Shown piece after piece: positions 27,836 to 35,745 of a stretch of 64,000 nucleotides of DNA. The notes beneath the pieces are model-generated. The model was given only the letters and a program-made list of their open reading frames with translations, searched no databases and was not told the origin of the DNA. Positions within the stretch are counted from its first letter, which is position 1; every line of letters begins with the position of its first letter. The stretch lies in assembly GCF_031759225.1 (NCBI RefSeq), contig NZ_CP134494.1, forward strand, positions 560,001-624,000. Direction: 5' to 3'. The stretch comes from Mesobacillus jeotgali. Lineage in GTDB: Bacteria; Bacillota; Bacilli; Bacillales; Cytobacillaceae. The translations under genes and the position numbers were made by a program.

Positions 27836-29128
27836 ATGAAGAAGAAGAGAATACTAGGATCTGCAGTACTTAGTCTAGCAATGGGTGTTTCAATGTTTGC
27901 GACAGGGGCCTTTGGAGCAGGGGTGCAAGAAAGCCAGGATACTTATCGAGTTTTAATTAAGGGTCCGAGTGCAGAACAAGCAAAAGTGAAAGAACAGTAT
28001 GGCAAGCGCTGGGACTTTGGAAAGCAAGGTTTCACAACAGAAGTAAACAGCAAGCAGTATCAGGCTCTATTGAAGAATAAGAACATTGAGATCTCTCAGG
28101 TAGAGCAATATACCATAGATGCTCGCGTTGAAGGGAATGACAATGGAAAGGGGAATGGCAAGAACAAGGGTGATTACACTGCCCAGGCATCTTATCCATC
28201 TGATCAGACTCCTTGGGGAATTCAAGCAATTTATAACGATAACTACATCCAATCTACAAGCGGTGGCGATGGCATCAAGGTAGCTGTCCTTGATACAGGC
28301 ATCAACCGGAATCACATAGATTTGACGGACAATGTTGAACAATGTAAAGATTTTACCCAATCGTACTCTTCCATGGTTAATGGATCATGTACTGACCGTC
28401 AAGGCCATGGCACACATGTAGCGGGAACAGCTGTTGCCAATGGTGGCTATGATGGAGCAGGAGTGTACGGAGTAGCACCTGATGCTGAACTATGGGGCTA
28501 CAAGGTATTAGGCGATAATGGTTCAGGTTATTCAGATGATATCGCAGGGGCAATCCGCCATGCTGCAGATGAAGGCGTCCGTACAGGATCCAAAGTCGTC
28601 ATCTCGATGTCATTAGGTTCAAGCGGCAAAGATTCCATGATTGCAAGTGCTGTTGACTATGCATACAGCAAAGGCGCATTAGTGGTTGCAGCAGCAGGCA
28701 ACAGTGGCCCAAGCTCCAACACGATTGGTTATCCTGGCGCTTTAACAAATGCGATTGCGGTAGCTTCATTGGATAACACATTCGTCAATGGAACACATAA
28801 AGTCTCTGACTTCTCTTCTCGCGGAAACCCATATACTGATGGTGACTACTACATCCAGGAAAAGGACGTTGAAGTAGCTGCACCAGGCGGCGGAATTTAT
28901 TCAACAGCAGTAGATGGAAACTATACAACAATGAGCGGTACATCAATGGCGACACCACATATCTCCGGCCTTGCAGCTAAGCTGTGGTCTTCGAATAAGT
29001 ATTGGAGCAACTCACAGCTGCGTGCCGAAATCCAAAGACGTGCGAAGCTTTATGACATCAAAGGCGGAACAGGAGCAGCTACAGGCGATGACTATGCTTC
29101 TGGCTTTGGTTTCCCTCGTGTAAGATAA
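27836..29128 (+). CDS. Secreted subtilisin-like serine protease (S8)
   Basis: A 430-residue preproprotease: a Sec signal peptide (about 1-27, ending ATGAFGA), a propeptide of the I9 type (TYRVLIKGPSAEQAKVKEQY), then the catalytic domain from about residue 110. The catalytic triad is D153 in VAVLDTGI, H191 in GHGTHVAG and S370 in GTSMATPH; the oxyanion Asn is in AAAGNSGP. Cys residues near 169 and 185 (EQCKDF, GSCTDR) may form a disulfide, as in psychrophilic or marine subtilases. The spacer GNDNGKGNGKNKGD is unusually Asn/Gly/Lys rich. It is monocistronic, with a strong GAGAGGAG site and a strong terminator. Confidence 0.93.
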   Translation: MKKKRILGSAVLSLAMGVSMFATGAFGAGVQESQDTYRVLIKGPSAEQAKVKEQYGKRWDFGKQGFTTEVNSKQYQALLKNKNIEISQVEQYTIDARVEGNDNGKGNGKNKGDYTAQASYPSDQTPWGIQAIYNDNYIQSTSGGDGIKVAVLDTGINRNHIDLTDNVEQCKDFTQSYSSMVNGSCTDRQGHGTHVAGTAVANGGYDGAGVYGVAPDAELWGYKVLGDNGSGYSDDIAGAIRHAADEGVRTGSKVVISMSLGSSGKDSMIASAVDYAYSKGALVVAAAGNSGPSSNTIGYPGALTNAIAVASLDNTFVNGTHKVSDFSSRGNPYTDGDYYIQEKDVEVAAPGGGIYSTAVDGNYTTMSGTSMATPHISGLAAKLWSSNKYWSNSQLRAEIQRRAKLYDIKGGTGAATGDDYASGFGFPRVR

Positions 29129-29146
29129 ATAAACTGAAATATGCGC

Positions 29147-29184
29147 AAGCCATCCGGATTGAATGATCCGGATGGCTTTTTTTA
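29147..29184 (+). terminator. Strong terminator after the subtilase gene
   Basis: AAGCCATCCGGAT (29147-29159) pairs perfectly with ATCCGGATGGCTT (29166-29178), followed by TTTTTT. The remaining 320 bases to 29501 hold no other feature I can name. Confidence 0.93.
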
Positions 29185-29501
29185 TTAAAATTTATCTTCT
29201 GAATTCAGTTAACTTATTCTCTGAAATCCCGATATAATGAAAGTAAAGATATCTTGAATTCAAGGTTATAATTTCTCGAAAAATATTCATTTCGTCATCA
29301 CTATAAATTCTGTTCCATACATACTAAGGCATCTGCTTATGAAAGGCACTGACTGTTTGCTTCGTTCCTGCAACCATCATGACACTGCAGCAAACAATAA
29401 TAGAGCGATTGAAACTCATTTTGAGCAGAAGAGTCTCCTGTTGCCATTGCAGCAGGATTTTCGTGTTAAAGTTAAGGTTTAACAGATACAAGGAGGACCC
29501 C

Positions 29502-30602
29502 ATGAAGGAACAAAAAGAATGGAACGATATAGCTGGATTGAACAGGTTGATTTTAAAATTTTCATGGTGGATGGTCATCGTCATTATTCTTCTATCCGTA
29601 ATGGGAACCTTAATCTCATTTCAATTTAATGTGGAAGGCTTTATGGGAGTAGCGGTCTCAAACGTCTTGTTACCGACAATCTATACAGTCGTGATCCTAG
29701 CTCTGACACATGTGTTATATTACATGTTCAAGCGATGGGGAGAGTATATCCTGCTCCTGGGGATTTTCGCAATTCTCCACGTTTATATCATTAACTTTCC
29801 TTTTGCGCAAGGCATTCATTATTTGCTGATTATCAGCGTTCTCATTTCTGCTTTATATTATCAAAAGGAGAAGATTTATTTTACTGGTATTTTGAGTTTG
29901 ATCTCCATCTTGTCTCTTTATTTCTTCTATGAGCCTCTTTCCAGAGAACTTGAGAGAAGGGATATCTTTGCATTCATAGGGATATTCATTGGATTCGTGT
30001 TTATATCCGTCGGAATCATTTATCGCGGTCATTATTTGCTAAAGCACCTGGAAGAATCGATAAGAAATCAGGAAGAATTAATGGTACGGAATATTATGAT
30101 GGACAAGGCAAGCAAAATGGATGCGCTGACCGATTTGTACAATCATAAGACGTTTCATGAATACCTCGACAGATTGATCGAGCAAAGTGATCAGAACCAT
30201 TTATCCTTCCAGCTTGCGATTATTGATATTGATAATTTTAAAAAAGTGAATGACCAATTCGGTCACTGGGTAGGTGACATTGTTCTCAAGCGCGTGGGTG
30301 AACAGCTAAAGCTGAATGTCACACCAGATGATTTTGTTTCAAGGTATGGCGGCGAAGAATTTGCGGTGATTTTTACTGAAAAAAATAAACATGTATCCTA
30401 CCAATTAATTGATAGTATACGGTCAAATATCAGTGAAATCGTACATCCGGAAATGGATCATAAGCCTGTCACGATTAGTGTCGGAATGTGTTCCTATGTA
30501 GCTGGTCTCGGAAAGGAAAGCTTCTTCAAAGCTGCAGATGATAGCTTGTATGAAGCAAAGAGGAACGGCAAGAATCAAACAGTAGTGGCGAAGATCTCCT
30601 AA
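29502..30602 (+). CDS. Membrane diguanylate cyclase (GGDEF)
   Basis: A 366-residue protein with about six membrane helices in residues 15-195, then a GGDEF domain (about 200-362) that should make c-di-GMP. The domain has DALTDLYNHKTFHEYLDRLI, the metal/substrate motif IIDIDNFKKVNDQFGH, and the active loop RYGGEEF near residue 283. The inhibitory RxxD site is replaced by TPDD, so product inhibition may be lost. ATG 29502 follows AAGGAGG; an in-frame ATG 41 codons upstream lacks a site. There is no operon partner. Confidence 0.88.
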   Translation: MKEQKEWNDIAGLNRLILKFSWWMVIVIILLSVMGTLISFQFNVEGFMGVAVSNVLLPTIYTVVILALTHVLYYMFKRWGEYILLLGIFAILHVYIINFPFAQGIHYLLIISVLISALYYQKEKIYFTGILSLISILSLYFFYEPLSRELERRDIFAFIGIFIGFVFISVGIIYRGHYLLKHLEESIRNQEELMVRNIMMDKASKMDALTDLYNHKTFHEYLDRLIEQSDQNHLSFQLAIIDIDNFKKVNDQFGHWVGDIVLKRVGEQLKLNVTPDDFVSRYGGEEFAVIFTEKNKHVSYQLIDSIRSNISEIVHPEMDHKPVTISVGMCSYVAGLGKESFFKAADDSLYEAKRNGKNQTVVAKIS

Positions 30603-30624
30603 GATTGAACGCCTATTAAAATGA

Positions 30625-30675
30625 ACCCTGTGCAAGGGGCTCTTAATGAGAGTCTGCTGCACAGGGTCTTTTTGT
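30625..30675 (+). terminator. Terminator after the diguanylate cyclase gene
   Basis: ACCCTGTGCA (30625-30634) pairs with TGCACAGGGT (30658-30667), followed by CTTTTTG. It carries the CCCTGTGC arm of the dispersed hairpin family. Confidence 0.78.
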
Positions 30676-30689
30676 TTGGTTTATATTCA

Positions 30690-30717
30690 TTTACAGTCTT
30701 TATACTGAATTTTTACA
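30690..30717 (+). promoter_or_regulatory. Probable PhoP binding region (Pho box) upstream of phoX
   Basis: TTTACA (30690), TATACT (30701) and TTTACA (30712) repeat with an 11-bp period, matching the TT(A/T/C)ACA direct repeats bound by PhoP in Bacillus. The phosphatase gene starts 80 bases downstream. Confidence 0.55.
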
Positions 30718-30797
30718 AAACTCTGGTTATCTCTTAATAATTTCCATTTAATCTATTACTAGATTCAAAAAATACATAGGATGAGGAGAGATGAGGT

Positions 30798-32228
30798 ATG
30801 ACTGATCAAAATACGAATAGCGGCTTGAACAGAAGGGATTTCTTAAAAGCAGGCGGGATGGGCGCGCTTGCCCTTACTCTTGGCAGCACTGGAGTGATGG
30901 GCCTAAGTTCCACAGCCCTAGCGGATTCTGCAAATAAGCCAACCAGCGGATTTGGCGGGTATGGAGAGTTGATTCCAGATCCTAATGGCATTCTCGATCT
31001 TCCAAGAGGCTTCCATTACAAAATCATCTCCAGAGAAGGCGACTTGATGACAGACGGAACCAAGATTCCTGGTGCTTTTGATGGAATGGCGGCGTTTGAA
31101 GGACAGAACAACACGACGATCCTTGTCCGCAATCATGAGTTATCATCCGGTCCCGCTTTTGGGAAAAATCCTTATGATGCAAATGCCCAGGGCGGGACGA
31201 CCGCTCTGGTTGTTGGGGCAAATCGTAATGTGATCAAAGAATATGTAACGTCTTCAGGAACGATCCGAAATTGCGCAGGCGGTGCGACACCTTGGGGCAC
31301 TTGGCTGACTTGCGAGGAAAACCGTTCCGACGGACATGGATATGTATTCGAAGTAGATCCAACACAGCCTGAAAACGATATGTCCAAAACGCCAATCAAG
31401 GAAATGGGCCGCTTTTCACACGAAGCATGTGCCATTGACCCAGCGACAGGATATGTTTACTTAACCGAAGATGCGAGCCCGAGCTTCCTGTACCGTTTTA
31501 TCCCGAATGACTTGAGCCAAAAGCCAGGTGCGCTGCAAAAAGGCGGCAAGTTGTATGCCGCTGCGATTGAGGAGGTTGCAGACCCATCTGCCAGCACATT
31601 TAAAACAGGACAAACTTTTAAAATTGTGTGGAAGGAAGTTGATCCGCATTGGTGCCGTGAAGAAGCTGCTGCGAAAAATTGCATTGTGTTCTCCAGACTT
31701 GAGGGAGCCTTCTTCCAGGAAGGGGTCTTCTGGTTCGATGACACCTCTGCGGGTGAAAAGAAACTTGGCCGCGTTTATCGTTATGTCCCTCACACGAATA
31801 CATTGGAGCTCTTCTATGAGGGAAATGACGCAAGGCAAATGGAATATCCGGACAATATTTGCTGTACCCCTTGGGGCGACCTTTGGTATGCAGAAGATGG
31901 TTCTGGCCAGGACCGGATAATGGGGATCACTCCGGAAGGCAAGGTTTATCCTTTTGCCGCCAACCGTTTAAGCGGTTCTGAATTGGCTGGCCCAACCTTC
32001 TCGCCAGATGGAAATACGCTTTTCGTCAATATTCAAAGCCCTGGCAAAACGTTTGCGATTTGGGGGCCATTCCAGCGCCGTAATTCTGCACGTGCAAGGG
32101 AAATGTCATTTGCTGCACCAGCCAATCTTGCACCGCAGGTTTCTGAAAAAGTGGCAAAGGCAGCCAAGGTGCAAGGAATGTCCATCCTCGAAGCAGCAGC
32201 GTTTGAGCGCCACGGAGTAAAAATGTAA
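30798..32228 (+). CDS. PhoX-type alkaline phosphatase (DUF839), Tat-exported
   Basis: A 476-residue protein with a twin-arginine signal (NRRDFLKAGGMGALALTL, residues about 11-28) and cleavage probably after TALADSA. The mature part is the PhoX/DUF839 beta-propeller: FDGMAAFEG, LVRNHELSSGP, GGATPWGTWLTCEENRSDG, ACAIDPATGYVYLTEDASPS, and EYPDNICCTPWGDLWYAEDG. PhoX enzymes are Ca2+/Fe3+ phosphatases that free phosphate from organic esters and are exported folded, explaining the tatA and tatC genes just downstream. TGAGGAGAG lies eight bases before ATG 30798. Phosphate-starvation control is supported by the repeats at 30690-30717. Confidence 0.87.
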   Translation: MTDQNTNSGLNRRDFLKAGGMGALALTLGSTGVMGLSSTALADSANKPTSGFGGYGELIPDPNGILDLPRGFHYKIISREGDLMTDGTKIPGAFDGMAAFEGQNNTTILVRNHELSSGPAFGKNPYDANAQGGTTALVVGANRNVIKEYVTSSGTIRNCAGGATPWGTWLTCEENRSDGHGYVFEVDPTQPENDMSKTPIKEMGRFSHEACAIDPATGYVYLTEDASPSFLYRFIPNDLSQKPGALQKGGKLYAAAIEEVADPSASTFKTGQTFKIVWKEVDPHWCREEAAAKNCIVFSRLEGAFFQEGVFWFDDTSAGEKKLGRVYRYVPHTNTLELFYEGNDARQMEYPDNICCTPWGDLWYAEDGSGQDRIMGITPEGKVYPFAANRLSGSELAGPTFSPDGNTLFVNIQSPGKTFAIWGPFQRRNSARAREMSFAAPANLAPQVSEKVAKAAKVQGMSILEAAAFERHGVKM

Positions 32229-32237
32229 CAAATTCAT

Positions 32238-32283
32238 AAAAAAGATGTAAGCTGAACACTTTGTATGGTTTACATCTTTTTTA
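32238..32283 (+). terminator. Hairpin terminator between phoX and tatA
   Basis: AAAAAAGATGTAA (32238-32250) pairs with TTACATCTTTTTT (32270-32282). It should reduce but perhaps not abolish read-through into tatA. Confidence 0.75.
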
Positions 32284-32330
32284 ACATCATGAAGTTTTGC
32301 TGGTGAGCACGTGAAATGGAGGTCTTGTAA

Positions 32331-32528
32331 ATGTTACAGAATATAGGAATACCGGGTTTGATTCTTGTCCTTGTCATAGCTTTAATTATTTTTGGTCCAT
32401 CTAAGCTGCCTGAAATCGGCCGTGCGTTTGGATCGACTTTAAAAGAGTTCAAAAAATCAACACGTGAATTGGTTGCCGATGACGAGTCGAAAAAAGAGGA
32501 TGAAAACAAAAGAAGTGTAACTCAATAA
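32331..32528 (+). CDS. tatA: Sec-independent protein translocase subunit TatA
   Basis: A 65-residue protein with one N-terminal membrane helix ([13 protein letters not shown]), the hinge [14 protein letters not shown], an amphipathic helix and a short charged tail. TatA oligomers form the Tat conduit. GGAGG lies eight bases before ATG 32331. The order phosphatase-tatA-tatC parallels phoD-tatAd-tatCd of B. subtilis, pointing to a dedicated translocase for the phosphatase. Confidence 0.93.
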   Translation: MLQNIGIPGLILVLVIALIIFGPSKLPEIGRAFGSTLKEFKKSTRELVADDESKKEDENKRSVTQ

Positions 32529-32537
32529 GAAATTGAA

Positions 32538-32577
32538 GAAGATGCAGGTAGCTACCATACTTTCATCTTCTTTTTTT
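32538..32577 (+). terminator. Hairpin terminator between tatA and tatC
   Basis: GAAGATG (32538-32544) pairs with CATCTTC (32564-32570), followed by seven T residues; the palindrome GGTAGCTACC lies in the loop. It ends just before the tatC ribosome binding site. Confidence 0.75.
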
Positions 32578-32589
32578 AGAGGTGATTTT

Positions 32590-33315
32590 GTGGATGAAAA
32601 ACAGATGAATTTAGTAGGCCACTTGAGTGAGTTGCGGAAACGGGTGATGATCATCGTTGGTAGTTTTATGCTCATTGTCATGGTGGCTTTGATGTATGCG
32701 AAAAATATATACCATTGGCTGGTTCAGGATTTATCAATAAAATTAGCCGTTCTCGGCCCAAGTGATATTTTGTGGGTGTATTTGATGCTTGCAGCTGTGA
32801 TAGCCCTAGCAGGTACGATTCCGATTGCAGCTCATCAAATCTGGCTTTTTGTAAGGCCTGCCTTATCAGAAAAAGAGAAAAAAGTAACAGTAGCCTACAT
32901 ACCGGCACTATTCCTGCTCTTCATAGCGGGCGTTTGCTTCGGATATTTTGTCATTTTTCCGCTGGTGTTTCAATTCCTGCTATCCCTGTCAGAAGACATG
33001 TTCATGGAGTTTTTTACAACAGAGAAGTACTTTCGGTTTTTAATCCATATGGTCCTGCCCTTTGGTTTTTTATTCGAGCTGCCTGTCGTCATCATGTTCT
33101 TGACGAGTCTGGGTGTATTGAATCCATACCGATTGCAAAAGGCGAGAAAGTACTCTTATTTCATCTTGATTGTAACAGCTGTTCTCATAACGCCCCCAGA
33201 TCTTTTGTCAGATATACTCGTCATCATTCCGCTGCTATTTTTGTACGAATGCAGTGTGATATTATCGAAGATTGTTTACCGACGAAAACAGGGATCTGAA
33301 TTATCAGCTGCATAA
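32590..33315 (+). CDS. tatC: Sec-independent protein translocase subunit TatC
   Basis: A 241-residue membrane protein with six helices, the receptor for twin-arginine signals. Signature residues are in NLVGHLSELRKRVM at the N-terminus, FVRPALSEKEKK, FPLVFQFLL and FLFELPVVIMFLTSLGVL. GTG 32590 follows AGAGGTGA and gives the canonical N-terminus; an upstream in-frame ATG at 32533 would translate through the tatA-tatC terminator. It forms a minimal TatAC system with the preceding gene. Confidence 0.92.
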   Translation: MDEKQMNLVGHLSELRKRVMIIVGSFMLIVMVALMYAKNIYHWLVQDLSIKLAVLGPSDILWVYLMLAAVIALAGTIPIAAHQIWLFVRPALSEKEKKVTVAYIPALFLLFIAGVCFGYFVIFPLVFQFLLSLSEDMFMEFFTTEKYFRFLIHMVLPFGFLFELPVVIMFLTSLGVLNPYRLQKARKYSYFILIVTAVLITPPDLLSDILVIIPLLFLYECSVILSKIVYRRKQGSELSAA

Positions 33316-33429
33316 GTTATCTAATGATTCGAGCTTGGTTCCCCCCGACATTATCCAATGAATGAGAATAGTTAAAGACCGATATTTAAATAATAAGCAG
33401 AAATAACTATTCTTTTGGGGGATTGGCTG

Positions 33430-33924
33430 TTGGAACCACAAACTATTTTTGTGCTTATTTCTAGCTTGGTTTTTTCAATAGTGGCTTATGTGATTCCAAA
33501 AAAAATGAAACACTATGAAATTTATGCAACTTCACTATTTGCCGCATTATTTGGGTTGTTTGTTGATTCAATTTTAGCTATAAAATATAAATTCTATGTA
33601 CTCGATGAGCCAGGAATACAAATTCCGCCATTAGTCGGGCAAGTAGTTCTATATTCCACGACCAGCATCATACTCTTGAATTTATTTCCTTATGAAAGAC
33701 CGGCAATTTGGCGATTAGCTTACATCCTAACTTTTGCTTTACTAGCTGTAGCATTTGAGCTGCTATCTTTTCGTTTCGGATTTATTAAGTATAATGAGTG
33801 GAAAATTTGGTATTCGGCTCTGTCTTACCCATTTCTGATTTATCTCCTCGTTTTGCAATACAGATTTTTTCAATGGCTGGTGAAGCGGGGGCATAGCGAT
33901 GGATTTATTGCTCATAAATCATAA
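33430..33924 (+). CDS. CBO0543-family membrane protein
   Basis: A 164-residue protein with about five membrane helices. The segments YVIPKKMKHYEIYATSLFA, FVDSILAIKYKFYVLDEPG and FGFIKYNEWKIWYSALSYP match the small CBO0543-type membrane proteins found in spore-formers, whose function is unknown. TTG 33430 is supported by GGGGGA seven bases upstream; an in-frame TTG at 33415 has no site. It is monocistronic with its own terminator. Confidence 0.65.
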   Translation: MEPQTIFVLISSLVFSIVAYVIPKKMKHYEIYATSLFAALFGLFVDSILAIKYKFYVLDEPGIQIPPLVGQVVLYSTTSIILLNLFPYERPAIWRLAYILTFALLAVAFELLSFRFGFIKYNEWKIWYSALSYPFLIYLLVLQYRFFQWLVKRGHSDGFIAHKS

Positions 33925-33934
33925 GAAAATTTCT

Positions 33935-33967
33935 AAGACAGCGAAAATCGATTCGCTGTCTTATTTT
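33935..33967 (+). terminator. Terminator after the CBO0543-like gene
   Basis: AAGACAGCGAA (33935-33945) pairs with TTCGCTGTCTT (33952-33962), then ATTTT. Confidence 0.85.
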
Positions 33968-34046
33968 AATTAATGTCGAAATTTAAAATGGGTACCTGAA
34001 GGATTCATCAGCTTTTTGTCGATATTTCCCGGGAAAGGGGGAGAAT

Positions 34047-34451
34047 TCATTCTTCCTTGGACATGGCATTATAATGCTTAAGACTTTTAAACCGCTTCTT
34101 CTTTTTCATATACTTTTCGTTCAGGACGAGTACTTTCCCGTTCTCGGCAGGTGAAAATTTGCGGTAGACGGATTTGTATTTTTCAAAGGCTAAGTGACCG
34201 GAAATATAAACAGGTAAAATGATGGCGATCAGAATCAGGATGTCCCGGAGGATATGAATTTGTTGCCCGAAAACATATCTTGTCATAACGACTTGGGATG
34301 CAAAAGCCACCATTAAGATAATCACCACATTGCAGATGTGGAAAGGGAAAAACTCCTTTCCTCTGAGGAACATCCGCTCCAGTTCATACTTAAAAAAGAG
34401 GGAAATAAATGCTGAAATCACAATGAAAATTAGGGAAATGATAAACGCCAT
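34047..34451 (-). CDS. Hypothetical membrane protein (134 residues)
   Basis: Three predicted membrane helices (about 2-22, 42-60 and 70-90) followed by a strongly basic cytoplasmic tail (KYMKKKKRFKSLKH). GGAGG precedes ATG 34451 at about 11 bases. No family is recognised. It stands alone on the minus strand between a CBO0543-like gene and a small frame on the other strand. Confidence 0.7.
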   Translation of the reverse strand: MAFIISLIFIVISAFISLFFKYELERMFLRGKEFFPFHICNVVIILMVAFASQVVMTRYVFGQQIHILRDILILIAIILPVYISGHLAFEKYKSVYRKFSPAENGKVLVLNEKYMKKKKRFKSLKHYNAMSKEE

Positions 34452-34587
34452 TTAGCCCGGCCTCCTTCGTGGATGATTCCTTTTTCGGTATTGTAACATA
34501 TTGGAATGTTATCTGGGAGGGAAGGGGAACCTTATTCTCCGTCTTACTATTAAGGCGTTATCATTCAAAATAGAGGTTGTGTTCAAA

Positions 34588-34695
34588 ATGGCAAATAAAA
34601 AGAATCAGGATGGCTTTGTGAGTAACGAGGATAAAAAGTCTCTGGAGGATTTGCAAAAACATTGTTTTCGCCGCTGTTCACATTGTGGGAATTAA
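34588..34695 (+). CDS. Possible small Cys-rich protein (35 residues)
   Basis: ATG 34588 follows AGAGGT at ten bases. The peptide MANKKNQDGFVSNEDKKSLE continues to a C-terminal CFRRCSHCGN, with three cysteines in a CxxxCxxC pattern that could bind metal. An in-frame ATG at 34501 gives 64 residues but lacks a ribosome binding site. No homologue is recognised. Confidence 0.4.
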   Translation: MANKKNQDGFVSNEDKKSLEDLQKHCFRRCSHCGN

Positions 34696-34738
34696 TTTGG
34701 CTATTTTTTTGGATGAAAAGTTTCGATTACAATAATCT

Positions 34739-34946
34739 GATTGGTGCCCAAAAACTCCAGAAACAAGAAAAAGAGGTCACCAATAAGCCCGATTGGTGCC
34801 CTAAAAATCCAGAAATAAGAAAAAGAGGTCACCAATAAGCCCGATTGGTGCCCTAAAAATCCAGAAACAAGAAATAGAGGTCACCAATGAAGCGGATTGG
34901 TGCCCAAAAAATCCAGAAACAAGAAAAAGAGGACACCAATGAAGCA
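34739..34946. repeat. Four tandem 52-bp hairpin units
   Basis: Units begin GATTGGTGCC at 34739, 34791, 34843 and 34895, exactly 52 bp apart. Each has arms ATTGGTGCCC and GGTCACCAAT (first copy 34740-34749 and 34775-34784) around an A/G-rich loop, then a spacer of about seven bases. The array fills the gap before the bceR-like gene. Confidence 0.88.
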
Positions 34947-35052
34947 AGTAAGCTAACTAACTCTCTCTCTGCCTCTATCACCCCTACTAATTCTGGTATA
35001 TAGAAAATACTTCCTTTAAAATAGAGAGGATAGAAGTGGAAGTGTGGTGGTT

Positions 35053-35745
35053 ATGGTGTTAAAGCTTTTGCTGATTGAGGATGATGCGTCCTTGTTCCAT
35101 GAGATTCGGGAGCGGTTGACTCAGTGGTCGTATGAGGTGCATGGGGTGACGGATTTTGGGGATGTGATGGGTGATTTTACGAGAGTGAGGCCTGACTTGG
35201 TGATCATCGATATCCAGCTGCCTAGGTTTGATGGGTTTCATTGGTGTCGGATGATCCGGTCGCATTCGAATGTGCCGATTATTTTCCTGTCTTCACGGGA
35301 CCACCCTACGGATATGGTCATGTCGATGCAGCTCGGGGCGGATGATTTTGTCCAAAAGCCGTTCCACTTTGAGGTGCTGATTGCTAAAATCCAGGCGATC
35401 TTGCGCCGTGCCTACAATTATAATGCGGTACAGAACCAGTTGAAGACATGGTGCGGGGCGACGGTTGATTATGATAAAAATACAGTTGAAAATGAGATGG
35501 GCCGGATTGAATTGACGAAGAATGAAATCTTTATTTTAAAGCTGCTGATTGAGCAGAAAAACAAGATTGTCAGCCGTGATGAGGTGATGAACAGCTTGTG
35601 GGATGACAAGCGGTTCATCAGCGACAATACGCTGACAGTCAACGTTAATCGTCTTCGGAAAAAGCTGGATGAGATTGGTTTGGGCAGTAAAATTGAAACG
35701 AAGATTGGACAGGGATATATGGCCGTTGAAGAGGAACAGGCCTGA
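35053..35745 (+). CDS. BceR-like response regulator (OmpR family)
   Basis: About 230 residues. The receiver has LLLIEDDASLFHEIRERLTQ, phospho-acceptor Asp in LVIIDIQLPRFDG and FVQKPFHFEVL; the winged helix has DNTLTVNVNRLRKKLDEIG and ETKIGQGYMA. The receiver and effector closely follow the BceR type, whose regulators work with BceS-like kinases. The start is uncertain between GTG 35044, ATG 35053 and GTG 35056. The stop shares a base with the kinase start. Its probable operator lies upstream of the ABC genes at 36737. Confidence 0.88.
   Translation: MVLKLLLIEDDASLFHEIRERLTQWSYEVHGVTDFGDVMGDFTRVRPDLVIIDIQLPRFDGFHWCRMIRSHSNVPIIFLSSRDHPTDMVMSMQLGADDFVQKPFHFEVLIAKIQAILRRAYNYNAVQNQLKTWCGATVDYDKNTVENEMGRIELTKNEIFILKLLIEQKNKIVSRDEVMNSLWDDKRFISDNTLTVNVNRLRKKLDEIGLGSKIETKIGQGYMAVEEEQA

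Noticed and set aside
29379..29501. 41-codon N-terminal extension of the first diguanylate cyclase
   Set aside because: It lacks a ribosome binding site and family similarity, while ATG 29502 has AAGGAGG.
34739..34946. CRISPR-like array
   Set aside because: The whole 52-bp unit is conserved, not just a repeat separated by unique spacers, and no cas genes are present; likewise at 57256.
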